Shown here: positions 57,874-64,000 of the stretch, piece by piece
Numbering within the stretch: position 1 is the first letter of the stretch
Layout: every line of letters starts with the position of its first letter
NCBI GenBank assembly: GCA_910589085.1
Contig: CAJUSG010000001.1
Location: 62,001 to 126,000 of the forward strand
Direction: 5' to 3'
DNA length: 64,000 nt
From: an uncultured Oscillospiraceae bacterium
Lineage (GTDB): Bacteria > Bacillota > Clostridia > Oscillospirales > Oscillospiraceae
The notes under the pieces: generated by a model
What the model saw: only the letters and a program-made list of their open reading frames with translations
Databases searched by the model: none
Told to the model about the DNA's origin: nothing
Translations under genes and position numbers: made by a program

Positions 57874-59024
57874 CACCACAGCTGGTATTGCTCCGAGACC
57901 ATAAAGGCCCGGGACATCATCAGATCCTCCAGCTTACTCCCGTTGTTGACGGCGTTGTTCAGGGCGTGGAGCATGGCGCTGGTGCCCGCGATGGACATAA
58001 TCTGGTCCTTGGTGGGCCTGTCCTCGTGGAAATGGTCCATTATGGCGCTGTAGACCGGGGCCCAGGCCCGGCACTGGGTAAACCAGACCGAGGTCTGCCC
58101 CGCCCCGTGCCGGTTGATGCTGAACTGACCGGTAACCTTCACCTGGGGCCAGACGACCTGAGCCATCAGCTCGGGCAGGAAGCCGAACACGTCCTCCGCC
58201 AAGGAGGGGTCCGGGGAAGATTTTTCCAATTTCTCCGGAATCTGGTCATATTTCGTCCCGCCCTCAAACAGGCGGATGGCCTGCCGGGTCAGGTCCTTGA
58301 CCTGACTCCAGGTGTAGGGGCAGGCGGGACAGGTGGCGTCGTCCTGGACCAGCACGATGTACTGCTTGGCAATTTTCACCGGCGCACCCTCCAGCGGCCA
58401 GCTTTTGGCCAGCTGAACCAAGGTCTCGGTGAGCTCCGGGACGATCCAGCCGTTGATCCGCACCTCGCAGGAGGTGTCTCCGCCATTGATATGGGCCATA
58501 TAGAGCTTCACCCAGTAGACCTTCTGGCTACCCAGGCAGCCCAGCACCGCCTGCGCCATCCGGCTCCACAGGTCCCGCCGCTCCAGCGGCTCCCGGGCGT
58601 TGGTGAGCAGCACGCCGGACACGCTGGCCTTAAAGCGGTGGGTCCGGCCCCAGAGCTCCACCGGCGGCGCCGGCTCCCCCTCCCCGCGCAGGGCGGGCAG
58701 CAGAGCGTCCAGCACCGAATCCACAATTTGTCGGGCGGCATATCTGGCCTTATCCTCGTCGCTGTCGGCCACCCCGGCGGTGGACTCCACCAGCGGACCG
58801 AAGAAGTCCGGGTGCTCCAGAATGGCCTCCATGCGGAACTGGGGGCCGTCCAGATCGGGGAACTCCACCCGCATGGTCAACTCGCCGCAGTCGGGGAACC
58901 GCAGCCGCTCCCCCTCCAGCACTGCGCCGGGTGCCAGCTCCGCCACATGGCGCAGGACACGCTTCTCCAGAGGGACACCCGCCTCATCCGCCAGGTTTTC
59001 TTTTTTCTTAAACCATCCAAACAT
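57873..59024 (-). CDS. uncharacterised 383-residue protein
   Basis: Not firmly recognised. It is a soluble protein with KKKEN near the start, a beta-rich first 150 residues, and a helical C-terminal half. A CxxC pair is seen in DDATCPACPYTWSQV. TGQFSINRHGAGQTSVWFTQ and HFHEDRPTKDQIMSIAGT are distinctive. A domain of unknown function (DUF6348-like) is possible. It ends overlapping the SPL-like gene. Confidence 0.7.
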   Translation of the reverse strand: MFGWFKKKENLADEAGVPLEKRVLRHVAELAPGAVLEGERLRFPDCGELTMRVEFPDLDGPQFRMEAILEHPDFFGPLVESTAGVADSDEDKARYAARQIVDSVLDALLPALRGEGEPAPPVELWGRTHRFKASVSGVLLTNAREPLERRDLWSRMAQAVLGCLGSQKVYWVKLYMAHINGGDTSCEVRINGWIVPELTETLVQLAKSWPLEGAPVKIAKQYIVLVQDDATCPACPYTWSQVKDLTRQAIRLFEGGTKYDQIPEKLEKSSPDPSLAEDVFGFLPELMAQVVWPQVKVTGQFSINRHGAGQTSVWFTQCRAWAPVYSAIMDHFHEDRPTKDQIMSIAGTSAMLHALNNAVNNGSKLEDLMMSRAFMVSEQYQLW

Positions 59025-59090
59025 ATGTTACACCCGATTTCTCACTTTTTTAAATTGTACCAGCTCTCACAAAATTTGTCAAGCAAAATC

Positions 59091-59130
59091 AGAACATAAG
59101 TTTGACTTTTTATCTCTGCTGATGTATAAT
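59091..59130 (+). promoter_or_regulatory. SOS-controlled promoter of the Y-family polymerase gene
   Basis: TTGACT (59102-59107) and TATAAT (59125-59130) are 17 bases apart. AGAACATAAGTTTG (59091-59104) fits the Firmicute LexA box CGAACRNRYGTTYG in 12 of 14 positions and overlaps the -35. Confidence 0.7.
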
Positions 59131-59152
59131 GGCCGCAAAGGGGGTGCGGCTG

Positions 59153-60388
59153 GTGGACCGTGTCATTTTTCACTGCGACTTGAACAGCTTTTATGCCTCG
59201 GTGGAGTTGCTGTCCCGCCCGGATCTGCGCCACAGGCCGGTGGCGGTGTGCGGTGATCCGGCCAGCCGCCACGGCATCGTTCTGGCTAAGAACGAACCCG
59301 CCAAAGCCTGTCGGGTAAAGACGGCAGAGACCATCTGGCAGGCCAAGAAGAAATGCCCTGACCTGATCCTCCTTCCTGCCCACCACGGTTTGTACCGGGA
59401 ATTTTCCTGTAAAGTAAATTCACTTTATCAGGAGTACACCGACCTGGTGGAGCCCTTCGGCATCGACGAGAGCTGGCTGGACGTCACCGGCACCCTCCAC
59501 CTCTTCGGTGGGGACGGCGTTGCCCTGGCCGATCACCTGCGGGAGGAGGTACGCAGCCGCTTCGGCCTGACCATCTCGGTGGGGGTGTCCTTTAACAAGG
59601 TGTTTGCCAAGCTGGGCAGCGACTACAAAAAGCCCGACGCCACCACACTCATCACCCGGGAAAATTTTCGGGACATAGTCTGGCCCCTCCCCGTCACCGA
59701 CCTGCTCTACGTAGGCCGGGCGGCCGCCCAGACCTTCCAGCGCTTTGGAATTCGTACCATCGGCGATCTGGCCGCCTTTGACCGGGAGCAGCTGTTCCGG
59801 CTTTTGGGAAAGAATGGCATCCAGCTCCACGACTTTGCCAGCGGTGAGGACCGCTCCCCTGTGTCCTTTGCCAGCCAGTACACCCCTCCCAAGTCCATCG
59901 GCAACGGCTACACATTCCCTAATGATCTCCACGGCCGGGAGGAGATCAGAGCGGGGGTCACCCAGCTGGCCGACCAGGTGGCGGCCCGTCTGCGCAGGCA
60001 CAGCATGAAGTGTCAAGGAGTTTCCCTTTCCATTCGGGACCCCAATTTTCATGACATTGGCCACCAGACCCGGCTGGAGCCGCCTACCGACCTGGCCCGG
60101 GAGCTGACCCAGGCGGCGATGGAGCTGGCAGACAGCTGCTGGAATATGTCCAACCCGGTACGTGCCTTGACGGTGACGGCCATCTACCTCCTTCCCGCTG
60201 ACGAGGCCGGGGCGCAGCTGGATCTGCTGTCCATGGACCGGGACGAGAAGCGCCGGCGGCTGGAGCGGCTGGAGGGCACTCTGGACGCGATACGGGCCAA
60301 GTACGGACCGGGTGCCATCGCTCCGGCCTCCTCTCCCCGGCCCCCCGGACAGGAGCGCCACGCCCCACCGCCCGGGGGCGGGAAATGA
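59153..60388 (+). CDS. dinB: Y-family DNA polymerase (DinB type)
   Basis: A 411-residue error-prone polymerase. HCDLNSFYASVELL holds the first catalytic Asp, PFGIDESWLDVTG the Asp-Glu pair, and VGRAAAQTFQRFGIRTIGDLAAFD the helix-hairpin-helix. The ATG at 59129 lies inside the -10 box and cannot be the start; the GTG at 59153 with AAAGGGGGTG is right. The C-terminal end has the little-finger domain and a Pro-rich tail without a clear beta-clamp motif. Confidence 0.9.
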   Translation: MDRVIFHCDLNSFYASVELLSRPDLRHRPVAVCGDPASRHGIVLAKNEPAKACRVKTAETIWQAKKKCPDLILLPAHHGLYREFSCKVNSLYQEYTDLVEPFGIDESWLDVTGTLHLFGGDGVALADHLREEVRSRFGLTISVGVSFNKVFAKLGSDYKKPDATTLITRENFRDIVWPLPVTDLLYVGRAAAQTFQRFGIRTIGDLAAFDREQLFRLLGKNGIQLHDFASGEDRSPVSFASQYTPPKSIGNGYTFPNDLHGREEIRAGVTQLADQVAARLRRHSMKCQGVSLSIRDPNFHDIGHQTRLEPPTDLARELTQAAMELADSCWNMSNPVRALTVTAIYLLPADEAGAQLDLLSMDRDEKRRRLERLEGTLDAIRAKYGPGAIAPASSPRPPGQERHAPPPGGGK

Positions 60389-60508
60389 GTGCGCATCGTC
60401 CAGGGCGGAACAACCCGGTCCGCCGTCTCTGAAGCTGGGCACACTCCACCGGTTTCAGGTATTATTAAGCCCGCTGTCCGCATAATCTGGGGCATGGAGG
60501 TGTTGTCC

Positions 60509-61534
60509 ATGCCCCTGTCATTTTTTGACTTTTTGAACCAGATGATTGGGAATCCCGCTCTTTTAGGGACCGTTTTACTGGTTTTGGCCGTCCTGCTGGT
60601 AAACGGCTGGACCGACGCGCCCAACGCCATCGCCGGGGCGGTGGTAACGGGGGCCCTCCCCTTCCGCTCCGCCGTTCTGCTGGCGGCGGTATGCAACTTT
60701 CTGGGGGTGCTGTGTGTCACCTCGGTGAACGCTTCGGTAGCGGAGACGGTCTACTCCATCGCCTCCTTCGGCGGCGGCCCCGAGGCCGCCCTCACCGCCC
60801 TATGTGCCGCCATGACGGCCATCGTCCTGTGGGCGGCGGCGGCCTGGATTTTTGGTATTCCCACCAGCGAGAGCCATGCTTTGGTCGCCGGTATCTCCGG
60901 CGCCGCAGTGGCGCTGGAGGACTCCCTCTCCTGCATCCGCTGGGACTGCTGGGCCAAAGTCATCCTGGGACTGATTCTGTCCACCGCCGCCGGATTTTGG
61001 GCCGGCCGAGCAGCTGAAAGATCCCTCAGCTCTGTAAAGCTGTCAAACAGTATATTCCTTCTGGCACAAGTCCCTGGAGCGGCTGCCTCCTCCTTCCTCC
61101 ACGGTGCGCAGGACGGCCAGAAATTCATCGGCGTCTTTCTTCTTGGCTCCGCCCTGGCTCAGGGACGGGCTGACGAAAGAACCTTTTTAATCCCTCTGTG
61201 GCTCATGATTCTGTGTGCCGGCTTCATGGCCCTGGGCACCCTCATGGGCGGAAAAAGGATTATCGACACAGTAGGCCGGGACATGGTCACCCTGGGCCCC
61301 CGTGAGGGACTGGCCGCTGATCTGGGCAGCATAGCCTGTCTGTTTGCCGCCACCCTGCTGGGGCTTCCTGTCTCCACTACCCACACACGGACCTCTGCCC
61401 TGCTGGGCGTGGGTTCCGCCGGAGAGCTCCGTCCTGACTGGTCTGTGGCCGCCAGAATTATCCTGGCCTGGCTGCTCACCTTCCCCATCTGTATGCTGAT
61501 CGGGTATGGGATGGCCAAGGCATTTCTCTCTTGA
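60509..61534 (+). CDS. pit: inorganic phosphate transporter (PiT family)
   Basis: A 341-residue transporter with about ten helices. VNGWTDAPNAIAGAVVTGAL is the first PiT signature and GLPVSTTHTRTSALLGVG the second, with FGIPTSESHALVAGISGA between. It symports phosphate with protons or cations. ATG at 60509 with GGAGGTG was chosen; the frame is open upstream into the polymerase gene's end. Confidence 0.9.
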   Translation: MPLSFFDFLNQMIGNPALLGTVLLVLAVLLVNGWTDAPNAIAGAVVTGALPFRSAVLLAAVCNFLGVLCVTSVNASVAETVYSIASFGGGPEAALTALCAAMTAIVLWAAAAWIFGIPTSESHALVAGISGAAVALEDSLSCIRWDCWAKVILGLILSTAAGFWAGRAAERSLSSVKLSNSIFLLAQVPGAAASSFLHGAQDGQKFIGVFLLGSALAQGRADERTFLIPLWLMILCAGFMALGTLMGGKRIIDTVGRDMVTLGPREGLAADLGSIACLFAATLLGLPVSTTHTRTSALLGVGSAGELRPDWSVAARIILAWLLTFPICMLIGYGMAKAFLS

Positions 61535-61637
61535 CAGCGCCGCCGGCCGCACCCGTCCGCTGATTTTCGCATAGCCTAATCTGGAAGCAACCGTACAGGC
61601 GAAGGCCTGCGAGTCTTTCAGAAAGGGTTCTTACATC

Positions 61638-62420
61638 GTGTTACAGGCACTTACTTGGGCCGCCGCGGGCACAGGCTTCACCGCGCTGATGACCGCCTCC
61701 GGGGCCGCAGTCGTCTTTTTGTTCCACAAAAAAAATTCCGGTGAGCTGCACCGGGTCATGCTGGGCTTTGCCGCCGGAGTCATGATCGCGGCCAGCATGT
61801 GGTCACTGCTCATCCCCGCGATTGAACAGGCGGAGTCGCTGGGGATGGCCGGCTGGATACCCGCCGCAGGCGGGTCCATCCTGGGGATTATATTTCTGCT
61901 GCTCATGGACTATCTTCTCCCCCACTTCGGTCCGGAGTCCTTCCACCGGGGGACCTCTCCCAGCCGCACCGCCCTGCTGGTGCTGGCCGTCACCCTGCAC
62001 AACATCCCAGAGGGGATGGCGGTGGGGGTCTCCTTCGCCCTGGCGGCACGGAACGGCGACACAGCGCTGCTCACCGCCTCCACCGCGCTGGCCATTGGAA
62101 TTGGCATCCAAAACTTTCCGGAAGGGGCGGCCATCTCTCTCCCGCTGTACCAGGAGGGCATGGGCAAGGGCAAGGCCTTTCTGATTGGGGCGCTGTCCGG
62201 AATTGTGGAGCCAGTCTTCGCGCTGCTCACCGTGCTGGTGGCCGGGACGGTTCAGCTGGTCCTCCCCTGGCTGCTGTCCTTCGCCGCCGGGGCCATGCTC
62301 TATGTGGTGGTGGAGGAACTCATCCCAGAGGCCAACCTGTCCCAGGGAGGCCACACAGGCACGCTTGGCGTCATGACCGGTTTTCTGCTGATGATGATTC
62401 TGGATGTGGCCCTGGGATGA
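61638..62420 (+). CDS. ZIP-family divalent metal transporter
   Basis: A 260-residue membrane protein with eight helices. The ZIP signature motifs are VTLHNIPEGMAVGVSFALA and ALAIGIGIQNFPEGAAISLPL (the fourth and fifth helices), which bind zinc or iron. The C-terminus has MLYVVVEELIPEANLSQGGH. GTG start with AAAGGG upstream. It lies about 100 bases behind pit; this gap has nothing else visible. Confidence 0.92.
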   Translation: MLQALTWAAAGTGFTALMTASGAAVVFLFHKKNSGELHRVMLGFAAGVMIAASMWSLLIPAIEQAESLGMAGWIPAAGGSILGIIFLLLMDYLLPHFGPESFHRGTSPSRTALLVLAVTLHNIPEGMAVGVSFALAARNGDTALLTASTALAIGIGIQNFPEGAAISLPLYQEGMGKGKAFLIGALSGIVEPVFALLTVLVAGTVQLVLPWLLSFAAGAMLYVVVEELIPEANLSQGGHTGTLGVMTGFLLMMILDVALG

Positions 62421-62433
62421 TAAAAAATAAAGA

Positions 62434-62462
62434 TTGACAAACCCAACGGTAAAGTCTACAAT
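62434..62462 (+). promoter_or_regulatory. promoter of the TPP riboswitch and thiT
   Basis: TTGACA and TACAAT are separated by 17 bases, about 28 bases ahead of the riboswitch. Confidence 0.8.
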
Positions 62463-62489
62463 ACATTTTGAACCGCAGTACAATCGAAC

Positions 62490-62590
62490 ACAGGGGCGCT
62501 GGGAGCAAAGTTCCTGGCTGAGATGTGAGGCAAACGCAGCTGTCTCCGGTCCCTTGAACCTGATCCGGGTAATGCCGGCGTAGGAAGTGG
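62490..62590 (+). promoter_or_regulatory. TPP riboswitch (THI element)
   Basis: The class-defining segments are in order: GGGGCGCTGGGAGC, GGCTGAGATGTGAGGC, CCCTTGAACCTGATCCGGGT and AATGCCGGCGTAGGAAGT. It controls the thiamine transporter thiT, switching it off when thiamine pyrophosphate is abundant. Confidence 0.96.
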
Positions 62591-62617
62591 AAGAGGGATT
62601 TTGCCGTCATCTCCTCT

Positions 62618-62657
62618 AATGCCGCACTACACCTGTCCGGATGTAGTGCGGTATTTT
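62618..62657 (+). terminator. terminator of the TPP riboswitch expression platform
   Basis: GCCGCACTACA and TGTAGTGCGGT form a hairpin followed by ATTTTATC, 20 bases before thiT. Confidence 0.8.
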
Positions 62658-62676
62658 ATCTTTGGAGGAAACAGCC

Positions 62677-63255
62677 ATGTCAAAAACACAAACCCGCCGT
62701 CTGGTGGAGAGCGCGGTTATGATCGCCATCGGCACCGTACTGTCTATGTTTCAGTTCAGGGGCCCCTGGGCGCTGGGGGGCGGAATTACCTTCTGCTCCA
62801 TGCTGCCGCTGGTGCTGGTCTCCTGGCGGTACGGCTGCTGGTGGGGACTGTTCACCGCCTTCACCTACAGCCTGGTCCAGATTGTTCAGGGAATCCCCGA
62901 TATACAATACGCCACCAATGTGCAGACCGCCATTCTCATCATCCTCTTCGACTATGTGATCGCCTACTCCGTCATCGGTCTGGCGGCCATGTTCAAAAAC
63001 CGGCTGAAAAACCAGCCGAAGGCGCTGCTGCTGGGCATAGTGGTCACATTTCTGGTCCGTCTGGCCTGCCATTACATCTCCGGCGTGGCAGTGTGGGAGG
63101 TGCTGTGGCCCAACGAGCTGGGCTGGGCTCCGCCCATCTGGTCCATATCCTACAATGCCAGCTATATGGTCCCGGAGATCCTCATCACTGGCATCGTGGC
63201 AGTGCTCAGCTACCGCCCGCTTAAAAAATACTATCAGGGCGAGGACCTGAAATAA
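62677..63255 (+). CDS. thiT: thiamine transporter ThiT (ECF substrate-binding subunit)
   Basis: A 192-residue membrane protein with six helices. ESAVMIAIGTVLSMFQFRGP and WALGGGITFCSMLPLVLVSWRYG match ThiT, with the later ISGVAVWEVLWPNE and SYNASYMVPEILITG segments that line the thiamine pocket. The riboswitch directly upstream confirms the substrate. TTTGGAGGAA precedes the ATG at 62677. Confidence 0.97.
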   Translation: MSKTQTRRLVESAVMIAIGTVLSMFQFRGPWALGGGITFCSMLPLVLVSWRYGCWWGLFTAFTYSLVQIVQGIPDIQYATNVQTAILIILFDYVIAYSVIGLAAMFKNRLKNQPKALLLGIVVTFLVRLACHYISGVAVWEVLWPNELGWAPPIWSISYNASYMVPEILITGIVAVLSYRPLKKYYQGEDLK

Positions 63256-63286
63256 GCCCTGTTAGTACAACTTGACGGCATAGCGA

Positions 63287-64000
63287 TTACATCTCTTTTC
63301 GAATCTGCCGCAGGGCATTTTTTTCCAGCCGGGAGACCTGGGCCTGGGAGATGCCGATCTCGGTAGACACCTCCATCTGGGTTTTTCCCTGAAAGAAACG
63401 CATAGAGAGAATTTTCCGTTCCCTCTCGGTAAGGTGGCCCACCGCCTCCTTCAGGGCGATGCGCTCCACCCACATCTCGTCGTTGTTCTTGTTGTCCTTC
63501 ACTTGGTCCATGACGCAGATGGTGTCCCCGCTGTCGGAGTACACCGGCTCATAGAGGGATACCGGCTCCAGAATGGCGTCCAGGGCAAACACCACATCCT
63601 CCCGCTTGATGTCCAGAATCCTGGCAATCTCCTCAATGGAGGGTTCCTTCTGGTGCTGAGCCATATAGGCCTCTTTGGCCTGCAGGACCTTGTAGGCGGT
63701 ATCCCGCATGGCCCGGGACACCCGCATCGTGCTGTTGTCCCGAAGGTAGCGGCGGATCTCCCCCACAATCATGGGCACCCCATAGGTGGAGAATTTGACA
63801 TCCAGATCGGTGTTAAAGTTGTCGATGGCCTTAATCAGTCCGATACAGCCCACCTGAAACAGGTCGTCGGCGTTCTCCCCCCGGTTTGCGAACCGCTGGA
63901 TGACCGACAGCACCAGCCGCAGATTACCGGCGATGAGTTCCTCTCTGGCCTGCATATCTCCCGCTTTGGCTTTCAGAAGGAGCGCCTGAGTCTCACTGCT
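63287..64000 (-). CDS. sigG: sporulation sigma factor SigG (3' part; start beyond the window)
   Basis: The 237 residues in the window are the C-terminal bulk of a sigma-70-family factor of the forespore type. Region 2 is NLRLVLSVIQRFANRGENADDL, FQVGCIGLIKAIDNF and FSTYGVPMIVGEIRRYLRDN, region 3 includes RVSRAMRDTAYKVLQAKEAY, and region 4 is LTERERKILSMRFFQGKTQM and SQAQVSRLEKNALRQI. This matches SigG better than SigF. No spoIIG partner is visible at the edge. Confidence 0.93.
   Translation of the reverse strand, partial: SSETQALLLKAKAGDMQAREELIAGNLRLVLSVIQRFANRGENADDLFQVGCIGLIKAIDNFNTDLDVKFSTYGVPMIVGEIRRYLRDNSTMRVSRAMRDTAYKVLQAKEAYMAQHQKEPSIEEIARILDIKREDVVFALDAILEPVSLYEPVYSDSGDTICVMDQVKDNKNNDEMWVERIALKEAVGHLTERERKILSMRFFQGKTQMEVSTEIGISQAQVSRLEKNALRQIRKEM

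Noticed and set aside
57888..59099. 403-codon plus-strand frame opposite the 383-residue gene
   Set aside because: Shadow frame, His/Gly-rich; the minus-strand gene has a normal composition and is coupled to its neighbour.
1..64000. CRISPR array, rRNA operon, insertion sequence or prophage
   Set aside because: No regularly spaced repeats, rRNA segments, transposase frames or phage structural genes were found on either strand.

Overview
The window is a GC-rich, gene-dense chromosomal segment of a spore-forming Gram-positive anaerobe, most likely of the Oscillospiraceae (Flavonifractor/Oscillibacter-type Clostridia). The grounds are an unusually full set of endospore genes (yqfC, yqfD, yunB, spoIIM, a SpoIID-like protein, cotJA-cotJB, cotJC, cwlD, sigG), a SCIFF ranthipeptide locus in its normal clostridial position behind tgt-yajC, a GGND-type phosphofructokinase, an archaeal/fungal-type aspartate-semialdehyde dehydrogenase, strong AGGAGG ribosome-binding sites, and frequent TTG and GTG starts. 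No rRNA, CRISPR array, insertion sequence or prophage was seen. Database identity was not checked; gene names come from motifs, length and context.

Layout. 1-4.4 kb: wecA-wecB (lipid-linked glycan precursors), trpS, ogt, a GIY-YIG protein. 4.4-14.6 kb: a large unknown membrane protein, gltX, an XerC-like recombinase with an SdpI-like protein, then (reading leftward) LytTR regulator - DUF3021 protein - EamA transporter - DUF4240 - tyrS - two orphan proteins. 14.6-19.6 kb: tRNA-Arg(CCT), the yqfC-yqfD-phoH cluster, and a six-gene membrane operon with a YozG-type repressor and one or two membrane microproteins. 19.6-31.1 kb: nth, a DUF362 ferredoxin, EamA, ligA, vanZ, yunB, a YnbB-type PLP enzyme, murD, xerD, spoIIM. 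31.1-38.7 kb: scfB, scfA, a TIGR04086 protein, yajC, tgt, queA, spoIID-like.

38.9-45.4 kb (mostly plus strand): asd, dapA and dapB, the aspartate-to-diaminopimelate/lysine pathway, interrupted by a frameshifted toxin-tip remnant and an intact Imm70-like immunity gene. An AT-richer accessory patch follows (zinc ribbon, kinase remnant, ankyrin protein, an HTH-desulfoferrodoxin fusion), then tcdA. 45.4-52.9 kb: cotJ genes, cwlD, radA, a PHP phosphoesterase, a radical SAM/SPASM protein, an amidase, and two regulators. 53-64 kb: fba and pfp (glycolysis), a GyrI-like protein, an SPL-type radical SAM protein, an SOS-controlled Y-family polymerase, phosphate and ZIP metal transporters, a TPP riboswitch controlling thiT, and the 3' part of sigG.

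The most interesting material is regulatory or accessory. (i) The spoIIM leader (31135-31261) has a good promoter, a terminator hairpin and a competing antiterminator pairing. (ii) Twin LytTR-type repeats sit just upstream of the promoter of the LytTR gene. (iii) Two hairpins bury the ribosome-binding sites of yqfC and the TIGR04086 gene in near-identical sequence. (iv) A toxin remnant with its immunity gene sits inside the lysine operon. (v) A terminator-like hairpin lies between the promoter and the start of an EamA transporter.
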